Shown here piece after piece: positions 1-10,677 of a stretch of DNA of 64,000 bases. This DNA is from Combretum micranthum (taxonomy: Eukaryota; Streptophyta; Magnoliopsida; Myrtales; Combretaceae), in the NCBI GenBank assembly GCA_024138025.1, contig JAMXBD010000715.1:434001-498000 (forward strand), in the 5' to 3' direction. The translations under genes and the position numbers were made by a program. The notes beneath the pieces are model-generated. The model saw only the letters and a list, made by a program, of their open reading frames with translations, had not been told where the DNA came from and made no database searches. Positions within the stretch are counted from its first letter, which is position 1; every line of letters starts with the position of its first letter.

Positions 1-774
1 TTGAGAAAAAGGTGCTATCGTGTGAGAAGGCCTCATCTTTATATCAATATCATAGCAAAGTTTGGAAATCAATTTGGAATTTGATGAATTTACTAAAGGT
101 AAATCAATTTTTGGTGGAGAGCCATGTTGAACTCCTTACCCATGATGGTAAATCTCCTTTAAGGGGGAGCTGCTAATAAACTAAATTTTCCTTTTTGTGA
201 GGAATAAGAATCAATGGAGCATTTGCATCTTTGCCATTATCGAACATCTTATGTTTGGCATGGTATACTTGGGTGGTGTGTGGATAGGAGCAAGATAAAA
301 TCTTTTTTCGAATGATAAGAGAAGTATGTGAAGGGGAGATTTATGAATGAAAAGGTGCTTCAACATCAATTAACTAGGATATTGTGGCATATCCGGAATG
401 AGAGATGAGAGGTTATATCATCATCAATCTAACCTACTGGCAACAGTCAAGAAAATTTAAATGCACTCTAATGAGAGAAAGATATGGGATAAAGTTACAA
501 AGATTAATAAGGGCTCTAGACTAGGCGGTCATATGGACTATGTTGGATATGTTAGTAAAGATAATTGTTGTCGTGTGGAAAGGGATTTTAGAAATGTGAT
601 GAAATCTCAGTTGTCCAAGCATGTACTTACTATCATAGTGGAATTGCAAAATGGTGTATGACTATTTTGCTGAAAAAAAAGTCTCATTGTAATATCACCT
701 ATATCGTATTAATTGTGATGGCTCTAAAATATGCTTAACAATGGGGCTGAAATTGTTGCTATTGTAAGAGATAT
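1..774 (+). pseudogene. LINE retrotransposon remnant: zinc-binding domain and start of RNase H (part 1)
   Basis: This is the degenerate 3' part of a plant L1-like non-LTR retrotransposon, entering from the left window edge. Near 60-90 the + strand reads VWKSIWNL. Near 200-250 it reads PFCEE, a stop, then ESMEHLHLCH. This matches the zinc-binding domain after plant LINE reverse transcriptases (W..IW, CPxCxxxxES.eHLfxxC). At about 700-774 it reads INCDGSK and IVRDI, the first strand of the plant LINE RNase H domain (INvDGA). Stops and frame changes are frequent, so it is dead. The RNase H is cut at 774 by an inserted LTR and resumes at 3488. Basis: conceptual reading of the sequence plus family knowledge. 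Confidence 0.7.
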
Positions 775-3482
775 TGAAATTATCTAATTTATTCAATAAT
801 TAAATTTTCATGTAAATATAATACTAGTTCTAAATATTAAGTTTGAAGTAATTTTTATATATGAAAATGAATATGTAGAAATAGGTTTGATATACTATGT
901 TTATTAATGTAAATTATTGATGTATATGTATATTTGTGATGAGATTAATGCTATTGTTTTATGTATATTAATGTGTTTAGTATAATTGATGTTTGTGTCT
1001 CTTATGAATTAATATATATGTGTTACGCTTAAATTTATCAAAACAACTTTTCAATTGTCTAAATAATTGTTAGCAGAATTTTACAAAAAGTTAAGCCTAT
1101 TTTCAAGCTCAAATTAAATTCAAATTATCCCCAAATTAAGCCAAACTCATATATACCTCAAAAGTCAAACTTAGGATAAATATAAGTCTCAAATTTGATC
1201 AAATAGACTCTCTTTTGGCAGCCCACAAAATCCATACGAATTTTCCACTTTTCTTTTCCTTCTCTTATCCTTCTTTCTTCAAACCATAAGCCCTAAACCT
1301 TAGCAAAAAATAAGCTCTTGGATTCAACAATTTCTTCAAGCCAAAGCCTCTTCATGTAAGTTAATGCAAGTATAAACTCTTTGTTTATTTTTTTTCTTGT
1401 AATATAAATATAGAATCCATGCTATGATGAGTTTATTGTCATATGACTTTGAATGGTTTTATGTATTGATAAATGTTAGGTTGTGTTTTATTGTTATATG
1501 AATTTGTTTATGGGTTATGGAAGTAGTGAGAAGTGTTGGTGAGGATTGAAGTTAATTTGAGTAGTTAAGTTTGAAGTGAAGAGTAGGAAAGGGTTGATAT
1601 AAATGAGGTAGTTTGATGTGTTAAAATGATGTTCAAAGTTGCTAGGAATGATTAATGTGGATAGAAGATAGAAGTTAAATATGTGTTTGAAGAAGGATTA
1701 AAAGTGTTATAGGTTATAAATTTTCAAAGTGCAAAACAGGGAAAACAAACACTTTTCGAACAGATCTATTTTTGAGTGTATGCCGGCATTTGGTACTTCA
1801 ATGTCGCCGGCGTAGAGGTAGCGTTGGATGTAAACAGAACCAATTTTTCTAACTCTGCTTATAACGCCGCCGGCTTTTGTAAAGAAATTGGCTAGCGTTT
1901 ATTTTTTAAATCGTACGCCGACCACTAGGGTTTCAACACCGCCGTCCTTTAATCGGTGTTGAATGCGAACAGAACCGATTATCTTAACGTCGGGATTAAT
2001 GCCACCGGTGTATAATTCCAACGCTACTGGCGTTCAGTTCAATTTTTGCCTGTGTAAATTGGCCGTGTATCCCCTGAGTTTTACAAATTCAACCTTCTTC
2101 AATTGTCTTTCTTTACTTCATATATGGTCTTCTAATGAATCTATAAGCTATATAACCATGTTTTATGTATGAATTAAATGATAAAACTATATATTAATTT
2201 CATTGAATATCCTTGTATAGTTAACTTAGGATTGTGTTGTGTTATATATATATATATATATTACATTTGATTATTGATTTGTTTTGATATTTCTTATTTC
2301 AATTAAAGGTTCTTCAATTAATTCCCCTTCGAATGAATATAGTAATACACTATTGGGTACATGTACATAACAGCTTGCTTGTTGTATGCTAGGAATAGGC
2401 ATTATTAAATTTGACTTAATTCAATTCGATTTAATATTTTGATGAACCAGATGTCTATTACGTTATTTAATCTGGTCCGAGAAGCAGCAAACCAGTCATG
2501 ATGAAATGACATGTTAGTTAGGCGCTTAACCTAAATCATGATGCAATGACTTTACCATGATGCAATGGTATGCTATGATGCAATAGCAATTCGTTTATGG
2601 TTAAGTAGATAGCTGATGGGGATAATAGTATCCGAATAACGTTTTCTTAAACTTAGGAGGAAATGCCATGGTTTAGTTCAAAGTTTATGGGGACTTGTGA
2701 ACTAGATCCATGTTGTGGACTGAGTTTGAGTAGAGTCGGGTAACGGCTTTTGAACCTTAAATGAATCTATTTCTTTATGGAATAGATATAGGAGATGTAA
2801 GTATTCGGACTGCTTATATCAACCCCCTGAGCAGCTACTGTTACTTAGGACCCTTAAATTCCCAGAGCGTGATTCTGGGATTTGAATACCTTACTATTGC
2901 TTTGATAAAAGAAAACTTAACAAGATAATGACTTGACCGTTGATGCATTTCATTTGAATTAACTTTGCTTGACAATTTGTTTTTTTTGTATTTGTTATTG
3001 CGTACTGGACCTTTGGCTCACTTTTGCTGCTTTGCAGGTATTGAAGATTAGTTGTATGATGATCTGGGTTATGGGTTAGATTTTGAGAGGTTCATGGACC
3101 AGTGGAACGAGTAGGACTCGAATGCCCTTATTTTTTGGGAGAAGCTTTTGCTTAAAGCATATTTCTCTGTATACGAGGCTTATTAAATAAGCCTAAGTTG
3201 TAAAAGACTTTAAGATCCCTTTTGGTTATCTTTTGTATCAAGAACAACTTGTAATTTTGTTATGTCTTATATTGACACTAATCCTTGTACATATAATGTA
3301 TATATGTATAAATTGCTTTTATTAGCAATCTTCTTTTGTTTATAAAGTGTTAGTAGATTTGATCAAACAATTCTCATAAAACTATTAGTTTTAGGACAAT
3401 CTTACATATAATGTGAAAATGTTATATGTGGTTGGGGACTTGGTACAGTAAATCTTGGGATTTAGTGGGTCGGGTCTTTATA
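775..3482 (+). mobile_element. Solo LTR of a Ty3/gypsy (Tekay-like) retrotransposon inserted in the LINE
   Basis: The segment starts TGAAATTATC and ends GGTCTTTATA (degenerate CA). It is flanked by GATAT (770-774) and GATAC (3483-3487), a 4/5 match fitting a 5-bp target duplication. It sits exactly where the LINE RNase H reading is broken. Its terminal sequences resemble the larger Tekay-like LTR at 56265-58818 read on its own strand (TGAAATATC start, GGTCTTTTACA end). Both share a block with CTTTGGCTCA and GCTGCTTTGCAGGT (here about 3010-3040). No gag-pol is present, so it is a solo LTR of about 2.7 kb. A CGGCG-rich unit array occupies about 1760-2040, and an (AT)n run lies near 2245-2262. 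Confidence 0.6.
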
Positions 3483-4665
3483 GATACATCAAGTACTTAT
3501 ATCATAAGAGATGTGCAAGTGGTATTACATCTAAGCCAAAAGGCTACTAAAGCTCAAGCTCTATGTTTAGGGCTTAAATTGGCTTCTAGAAATTTCTAGA
3601 ATAATTCTTTCTTATCTACCATTTGCACGAGGTTTGTTGAAGTCCTCTTGGAACTAGGGCTGTTCATTGAACTGAACTGTAAAATGCGGTTCTTTTATAT
3701 TTCAGTTCAGTTTAGGAAGTGTCTTTTTTCTTTTTCTTTTTTTTGGTCGTAAGTTCAGGAAGAGTCGAAACGGTTACGGTTCGGTTCGAGTGGTCAAACC
3801 GAACCACTTCACATTAAAAGAAATAAAAAAATAGCCATCTTATTTATTTATAACTCTTAAACATTAGATATTAGGGTCACATGTAATATTTCACTCTAAT
3901 ATCATATATGTATGTAGTATGTTAGAATAGACTTGAAATGGAATCACAATTCTAGATTCTAATAATATTCTTGTGTTTAGATACATCTTTAAAAGGGGAC
4001 TGAGTAAAATTTTAGTTTGTAGATTTATTAGAAGAAATTGTAACTCTGCTACAAACATGACATTAGTAACTTTAATTCTTACACAATATTCCTCAATCTA
4101 AAAGGATTTTTCTTTTCTTGAGAACTTGAATGACTATTAATATTAATTTTTAGAACTAAATGCTTTTAAAAGCGGTTCGAATCAAACCAAACCAAACCAA
4201 ACCAAACCAAACCAAACCACATTTGAAGTGGTTCAGTTTAAAACCCTAAGCCATTAAAAAGCGGTTTGGCTTATTGAAGGTTTGAACCAAACTATTTCAA
4301 ATGTGGTTCAGTTCAATTCGGTTCGACCCCTGAGGTGAACCAAGCTAAGCCATGAACACCCCTGCTTCGAACTAGGTCAAGTGTTGCACTGGGCATCTGT
4401 CCCTTTCTTTCAAGTTTTCCTAGCGTTGGCTAAATCACAAGTGAGTTGTTCTTTTAATGTTTGTTATGTCAATAGATCTATAGATTTGACGACAAATTGG
4501 GTGGCTTCTAATATTAGGAAGGGGATGTGTCCATTTGACTAGTGGTTAAATCTACCATCATCTTTCTAGAAGTTGCTAAATTTGAAGTTATGTGTCTATG
4601 TTACTTATGATGTATGTAAGCTGCTAGATCTAGGTTGAGTTAATGAAATTTATATTTTGATGACA
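3483..4665 (+). pseudogene. LINE remnant, RNase H C-terminal part (part 2, split by a MITE)
   Basis: This continues the LINE of 1-774 after the solo LTR. Around 3490-3650 the reading gives KRCASG, ATKAQALCLGLKLASRN and VEVLLELG. That is the plant LINE RNase H pattern (EAxAxALxxGLxLAxxxG ... vxvEsDcxxvvxxL). The reading is cut by a hAT-like MITE at 3655-4364 and resumes at 4373 with FLALAKSQVSCSFNVCYVNR and a later TNWVA. This corresponds to the domain end, where RxxNxxAdxLA is expected. An A-rich stretch near 4655-4690 is a plausible decayed 3' end. Stop codons and frameshifts are present. The piece is non-functional. Confidence 0.55.
3655..4364. mobile_element. hAT-like MITE, family A copy 1
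   Basis: The element is 710 bp. Its ends are inverted: TAGGGCTGTTCA at the left and TGAACACCCCTG at the right (complement CAGGGGTGTTCA). It is flanked by CTTGGAAC (3647-3654) and CTTCGAAC (4365-4372), an 8-bp target duplication with 7/8 match. Subterminal regions are rich in CGGTTCGGTT-type words, and an AACCA pentamer run lies at about 4183-4217. There is no coding capacity. The 8-bp duplication and YAGGG ends indicate the hAT superfamily. The interior is homologous to 15862-16720. Confidence 0.75.
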
Positions 4666-5321
4666 AAAAAACTAAAAATAAGATAAAATCATCTGCCAAG
4701 TTTGTACCATTATATACGATATTTCAATTTTGTTAAAACATTATATTAAGAGTAAAATTGAAATTTGCAATTACATTCAAGATTAGGAATTATGTGATGC
4801 ATTAGTTTTATAACTTCTCTTAATCAAAGTAATATTTATTACTATTGGCATACCCATCTCCTAATTAAAAAATCACCAAAAATCATCCTCAATAACTTAG
4901 AAAAATATCAAAATTCTCTATTTTTTAAATTATCAAATATAAACCATCCTATTCCATATTATGCTCATATCACCACTTTTATACCCAATTCTTTTAGTAA
5001 GTTTATCCAATTTCATCAATTTACTAATTACACATCATAGGTCTAAAATTCTACATATTAAGTCATATGCCCATTTAATTCCTTTTTGACATGAACCATT
5101 ACCAAACCTTCTATTAACCATTTCATATCATCTAAAACAGCTCATGATCAACTAATTTCAATTAAGTCTCCTAAATTCACCAATTACGCTAATTATATGT
5201 TCATTTAACCATTCTAAATTCTATGCACAAGAGGAAATTTTTCTTAAACTTATTATATTATAATTAACCAATAAAAAATCAATTAGACTCTTAAACTATC
5301 TAATTCAAGTTAGATTATACA
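4666..5321. other. AT-rich spacer, nothing recognised
   Basis: This is low-complexity AT-rich sequence with no ORF of note, repeat pair or RNA gene that I could identify. Confidence 0.5.
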
Positions 5322-6038
5322 TAGGTGCGATTCTGTTAATCGGAAAACAAACCGGAAACATAACCAGACTGATTAGCTGGTTTTCCAGTGGTTTTACAAC
5401 ATATGATCAAATAGAACCAATGGTTCCAATTAATTCCATTAGAAAAAAAATTAGTGAAAAAAATTAAAAATTAAATAAAATATATAATTATTAATATTTA
5501 CATTATTTCAAATGAATATAAAATTTTATTACCTATTTTTAAGATTTAATGTGTTATTATCAACAACACAAGTAGACATAACTCAAAATTATATATAATT
5601 TAGTTTATATAAACTTCTCCTAAGAGGAAAATCAATTTCCTCAATAACGAGAAACTATTTTTTATATTGTAAGTTTCTTTTTATTCTCTAGTATATTTTG
5701 CAATCGTATATTACCAACCATAGTTGATATTTATTGTGTTTATATATAAATAAATATATATTCTAAACAATTTTTAAAAAATTTTGGTTAAATAATTTAA
5801 TACTTTTAAATCTAATAATTAATTATTTTGGGTTTAAATTTTATTTTATTAAAAACTAAAATTAATTTATTTTTATTTTTATTTGAAAAAAAAAAACAGT
5901 TCCATAGGACTAGTACATAGAACCAGATTGAGACTGTGAACGTAGTTCTGGTTCCGATTTTGGTTTCGATTCTTCATTTTTAAGACTTGAAACCGACAAT
6001 TCTAATTCTGATTTGTTTTGATGCTGGAACTATGCCTA
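5322..6038. mobile_element. hAT-like MITE, family B copy 1
   Basis: This is a non-coding element of about 717 bp. Its interior is clearly homologous to 14680-15428: both share a block around TATATAATTTAG, TATATAAACTT and CTATTTTTTATATTGTAA. The ends form an imperfect inverted repeat (TAGGTGCGATTCTG against the complement TAGGCATAGTTCCAG). TATACATA at the left and TATATGTA at the right could be an 8-bp duplication (6/8). The exact ends are therefore uncertain by a few bases. CCGGTTNNG-type words dominate the subterminal regions. Confidence 0.6.
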
Positions 6039-6904
6039 TATGTAAATCGTATCTCCATAAATGAAGAAAATCAAACGGTTTTAGGCTTTGGTTATCTTAT
6101 AAAAAATCCTTAAAAGAAAATCAAAGAGTAAAGAAAAAGTCATCCATTACTGAATATTCAAATAATAAATTTAGTGTACGGATTGCAGATACCATACTGA
6201 TTAAATTCTGACAGCAAGTACTTTTGTGGAACGTTTTCTATCATATTAATGATCCGTATGTATGTGCCAATATCATACTGAATTATAATTAATATTATAA
6301 TTAATAGAAATGAAATCAAAACCATATTAATATCCATGGCATTTATTAAATATTTAATATTATATGTGAGCACTTGATATAATGATTTTGGGGCATTATT
6401 AATTATAATTCAGATCATTATATTAATTACTAGGACTTCCTTTTTAGGATTATAATTTAATGTATTATTTTGATTTCATTTTTAAACTAAATTAATACAG
6501 ATATGATACTGATGAGAAATTTATAATTTTACTCATTAACTTATCAAATTGAAGCAATATTGATCTGACAACGATACAAATAAAAATTCAACAACCCAAA
6601 ATGCCCATATGTTATTAAATCTATTTTGGTTTGTTTTTAGTAATCATAAACAAATTTTTTCAAAGCTTATTTATTTATGCACCCCTTTCACACGTAGGTG
6701 AAATGGATATGTCCGTGAAAATACCTCTTTTGGAACAAAATTGCTCTTCACCTACTCCAGATGCATCCAATTATGTCAAAACAAATCCAAATTTGTATAT
6801 CCTACTTGTAAAGAACTTTCTCGTGGGGCCAAAAAAAAGCGGGGAAGAAAAATAATTATCAGTAAAGAAAAACTCAATAACGTACGGATTCTCCGAACGA
6901 AACA
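6039..6904. other. AT-rich upstream region of the ERF gene
   Basis: This region holds no recognised gene. An imperfect fold-back lies at about 6268-6515: a 16-base arm CTGAATTATAATTAAT at about 6280 is inverted at about 6397, and AATGAAATCAAAA-type arms recur on the opposite strand. The proximal 250 bases before the TATA box are the likely ERF promoter, but I do not assign specific cis elements. Confidence 0.4.
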
Positions 6905-6914
6905 TATATAAATA
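6905..6914 (+). promoter_or_regulatory. TATA box of the ERF gene
   Basis: TATATAAATA lies about 85 bases before the ERF start codon and is followed by a C-rich pyrimidine stretch and CTCC. This spacing allows transcription to start near 6935-6945 with a 5' leader of about 50 bases. Position and consensus are seen. Use as the core promoter is inferred. Confidence 0.6.
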
Positions 6915-6994
6915 CCATTCCCCCCCATTTTCTCCACGTTTCACCCTTTATAAACTCCTAAATTCGTAACTAGGAGCCCAAGTATAATTAAATA

Positions 6995-7531
6995 ATGAGT
7001 ACATCACGTAATAGAAGAAGCAGTGAAAGCTCAGAAAGCACCAACCCTAACATTAGTAGTGGATCATCACGACAATCATCACAAAACCAACCTCGATACC
7101 GCGGAATTCGGCGTAGAAGGTCGGGCAAATTCGCTGCGGAAATACGTGATCCGTCCCGAAATGATGGATCCCGGCTATGGCTTGGTACTTTCGACACCGC
7201 AGAGGAAGCTGCGCGGGCTTATGATCGAGCCGCGTTTGCCTTTAAGGGACATCAGGCCATACTCAATTTCCCTAATGAACCTCAGCAGTTTGACCCCAAT
7301 TTTTCAAATACATTGATTCCTTCTAGTTCACCGTCCTCGTCCTCGTCCTCGTCCTCGTCCTATCCTACGGTTTCATCTGGTAGTAGTCAATATGGTGCTG
7401 GAGGTGTACAAGCAAGTGGTGAAGTTGGTTCTTCTTCTAACCAAGGTGATGTGATCGAGCTCGAGTATCTTGATAACCAGTTGTTGGATGATCTTCTTGC
7501 ACCTCATGACCCAAGGAATGATAATAACTAA
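6995..7531 (+). CDS. AP2/ERF transcription factor, group IX (ERF098-like), with EDLL motif
   Basis: This is a single-exon, 178-residue nuclear transcription factor of the ethylene-response-factor family. Such proteins bind GCC-box promoters in ethylene, jasmonate and defence responses. Residues 1-33 are Ser/Asn/Gln-rich. The AP2 domain spans about 34-93 (YRGIRRR ... GKFAAEIRD ... [21 protein letters not shown] ... AILNFP). Residues 107-150 are a low-complexity Ser/Gly linker encoded partly by a TCCTCG repeat. Residues 151-168 contain [16 protein letters not shown], an acidic activation motif like the EDLL motif of small group IX ERFs. The start at 6995 is the first in-frame ATG downstream of the TATA box, and the length suits the subgroup. 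Odd points: residues 42-43 are Arg-Ser where nearly all ERFs have Pro-Trp, and an extra residue sits in DPSRNDGSR. The reading frame is otherwise intact, so it is probably expressed, but DNA binding may be altered. Confidence 0.93.
   Translation: MSTSRNRRSSESSESTNPNISSGSSRQSSQNQPRYRGIRRRRSGKFAAEIRDPSRNDGSRLWLGTFDTAEEAARAYDRAAFAFKGHQAILNFPNEPQQFDPNFSNTLIPSSSPSSSSSSSSSYPTVSSGSSQYGAGGVQASGEVGSSSNQGDVIELEYLDNQLLDDLLAPHDPRNDNN
7331..7360 (+). repeat. TCCTCG hexanucleotide repeat inside the ERF coding region
   Basis: About 4.5 tandem copies of a 6-base unit encode part of the poly-Ser tract (residues 113-122). The repeat keeps the frame and is likely to vary in length between alleles. Confidence 0.85.
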
Positions 7532-8407
7532 TGTGCCTTTTGCGTCTTTTAGGGTAATGTATTCTCCTTTGAAATTTTTCTCGTTTGTAAGGTTATGATT
7601 CACACATTTATAATTTAGGTGTTGCAATTGCCTTTATGTGTTTGCAATTTTTTTTTTTTACCCTTTTTTGGGCCTGAAGTGTGCAAATATTTAAATGTAT
7701 GATTTCATGAAGGGAAGCTTCTTTTTCTTTTTTTTTCTTTTTTTTTTTTTTTAGTTTTCGATAAGGTTCTCCAGCAATTATGAGTACAAAATTGTCTCTA
7801 GCCATGCACATTGAAAAAACAGGATAAATGCATGAAAAGCTTTGACATTTTTATCATATGTTCAATACAACCTAAATTTAGAAAGGAGGATCTCTTTGTT
7901 CAATCAAAACACTTAAAAAGAGTGAAGTTTTAAAGTTATTTCCCTTCAAATAAATCAATTATATTTTTTTTATTCGAATGAAAAGTCTAATTTTTTTTTT
8001 CTATTTGAGTCCTCAATCTTTACAAAAGTTTACAAACGATAACTTTTTTGATATCGCTAGGTTTTTCATTAAGTTTTGATACTTAGTATCATTTTATTTG
8101 CTAGAAATTACTAATTTAAATAAATAAATTGAATACATTAAGATTAAATTTATTAATAATTAATATAATAAAATATAAAAAGTTAATTGGAAAAATGCAA
8201 AAAATAAAATAAAAAATCGTCTTTTTCAATTCAATTTGGTTGCTTTAAACATTCAATTTTCCCATGATATATGAGTCGTCAGAAATGTATCATCTTAAGA
8301 ATAGAAATTGAAAATTCAACGTACATCTTCTACTGAGACTTCATGGACTTTTTTTGCAACGCACAACATTTTATGTTGATATCACTGGTAATGGAGATTG
8401 ATTTCAT
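7532..8407. other. ERF 3' region and AT-rich spacer
   Basis: This holds the probable 3' UTR, with no clear AATAAA close to the stop. Long T-rich runs follow at about 7648-7660 and 7717-7753. No gene was recognised. Confidence 0.45.
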
Positions 8408-8767
8408 TTGTTTTTTTTTTTTTCCTATAACGAATGCTTTGAACAAGAACTGATTGGTGAAATTCATCAAGCTGTCAATTGTCATAAATCTCCACCATTG
8501 TCTGGAATGAGATCACTTCGATACTGTGCGTTAGTTCTATACTTCAACCCTCTTGAAATTTGTGAAGGTTCAAATGATCCTTCAAGTTTTTCTTCTCCCC
8601 CGCCGGTGAGACATTTCTTGTTTTGCTGTTCTAAGTTCGTTCTTTTACTTACTCTTTATTGTTCAGTTGTATACGTCCCGCAGGAACAGTTTCTTTTATT
8701 ATTATTATTTATTTATTTAAACAGGATTTTCTTTTTTTTTTCCCCTTGTAAATCTTTTGCAGTTTAA
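8408..8767 (+). other. Unrecognised ORF, possible gene fragment with a short intron
   Basis: An open frame of 119 codons has balanced composition only in its first 65 codons (words such as NECFEQEL and MRSLRYCALVLYFNPLEIC). After that it runs into hydrophobic low-complexity sequence. The good part ends at CCGCCG followed by GTGAGA (about 8606). A possible acceptor, CCCGCAG, ends near 8682, which would remove about 77 bases. I do not recognise the protein. It could be an exon remnant of a host gene or chance. No promoter or partner exon was found. Confidence 0.2.
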
Positions 8768-10262
8768 AATTAATTTGATAATTTTCTGTTATATTAATTA
8801 TTTTGTTAAATTTATCTTGATTTATTTATTCAATTATTTGAGTTAATAATTTCTAGCAAATGGAATGATGCCATGTGTCAAATATTAATGGAAAAAACTA
8901 CCCACGTTAAAAAGCCCTTATTTGAAAATGTTTGCAAAGGGTTGATGGTTCAAATAGAAAAAAGAAAAAATAAGTTTAGAACTCAAAATAAAAATAAAAA
9001 TTATAAAACATTAAAGATTAAAAACATACTTTTTCCTTATATGAGCAGAGCATCCGCTAGTTCTTGAACTTTTGGAATAGGAAACCACACTTTTTATGCT
9101 TGGAAATATATTTCTTTCCAATAACTAATTTTCAAATCGAATGTTAAATCATATGGTCCGAATTACAGAAATAACGATACAGCCTTACGCCAGTACACAA
9201 TATGTGATTCTAATATAAATAAAATTTGTATTGTAATTATTTTCAAAAGAATTACACTTCATATATATATTTATATATAAATGCAAATACACAAACATTG
9301 CAAACATAAAATATAGCATTAACATATATCATGGATTTATCAATTATTTTACTATTATAATATATTTATGCAATTTAAATCGTATTTTTGAACTATATCT
9401 ACATTTAAGAGCGAGCAATGGAGTCGTCCTATATTGAATTGGCTTAAGTTCCCTAGTCTTTATGAGCAACCAATCTATCCATCCGATGGAACCGATTTCC
9501 AGAATTTTACGAATTTAAGTTCTCATCGAATGGAATCCTACATTATTGGGTTTTGTAGATTTTAGAAAAATAACAGAATATAAAATTTCCACAAAATATA
9601 TGTCAAAATACATTGTATGTAAAATATATAAGTTATATGAGATTATTAAAAAAAAAATACATTTTATTATAATGCTAATACAATCTCCTCCAACGATCGG
9701 AGTTCAAATGAGATTTTAATACTATTATAGCCTTTGCAAAATTGTGCTCATCACAAGGACTCCACGTGTGGTTCCTTTATAGCGGTATCCACACATATAG
9801 TGGAAGGAACAAAATTATTGTTGAATGACTTTGTATTAAAATATATATATATATATTTCTATATTTCTATTCTTATTTTAAAATTGAAGTAATAAGATTT
9901 TATATGATATAAAATCTTATCTTTCCTTTCTTGTAATAATTAACAAAATTGAAAAGCAACTCCTCATCTACCAAAAATAAACACTCTGTTTCATATATAA
10001 AATGATATTAACTAGCTAAAATAAAAGATGGTTTAAATTAATAATGGATGACAATGAGCCTTTTTTGGATTGGGCATTCAACAACCAATTACTCTATATA
10101 ATTTATTATGTAGATGACAAATCAAAATTTACTTTCCTTTATGTAATTATTTAATATATTATTATAATTAATTTGTATTTCTTCCATTTTTAAGATAATT
10201 ATTTCATTAATTTGAAATAAATAATTAATTCTAATTTCGAAAAAAGGAAAGACATTTCTTTA
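8768..10262. other. AT-rich spacer, nothing recognised
   Basis: No gene, RNA gene or TE border could be supported here. There are short (AT)n runs at about 9262-9280 and 9841-9858. Confidence 0.45.
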
Positions 10263-10677
10263 TGGCATGTTTGGTACATAGGAATAAGCCAGAATAGAAT
10301 CGTGATTTAGACTTCTATTCTCTTTCCCAATGTTTGGAAGCTTTTTTTTTTTTAAGCTAGAATTGTGATTTCTTGAAATCGACGATTCCGATTTTGAAGG
10401 GGAATTCGATTATGCCTCTAAAAAGACGGAATTATGATTCTATTCCACCCTTATTAATTATATGTAATATAATTAATTTTTTATCCTATCATATTTTCAT
10501 ATTTTACATTTATTATTAAGAATATTCCTGACAATTACACTTTTTAGCCATTCAATTTCATGTAATATTCCAAATATAGGAATTGATTTGTCATTTCAAA
10601 ACTCATTCTATTTCAATCCATACCATTTCAATCCAATCCACTCCATTCCAAATTATTCATGTATACCAAACATGACA
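10263..10677. mobile_element. Tourist-like (PIF/Harbinger) MITE
   Basis: This is a 415-bp element with inverted ends TGGCATGTTTGGTACAT and, in complement, TGTCATGTTTGGTATACAT. TTA lies at both sides (10260-10262 and 10678-10680). A TTA duplication and a G(G)CATGTTTGG end are typical of Tourist MITEs. The interior has GAATNG-rich words and no ORF of note. Confidence 0.65.

Noticed and set aside
4183..4217. AACCA pentamer run resembling telomeric repeat
   Set aside because: The plant telomere unit is TTTAGGG. This run is a 5-mer inside a hAT-like MITE arm, paralleled by CGAAC words in the second copy.
6988..7197. Open frame antisense to the ERF gene, and a + frame at 7023-7316
   Set aside because: These are shadows of the conserved AP2 coding frame. 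They have no family match and no promoter.
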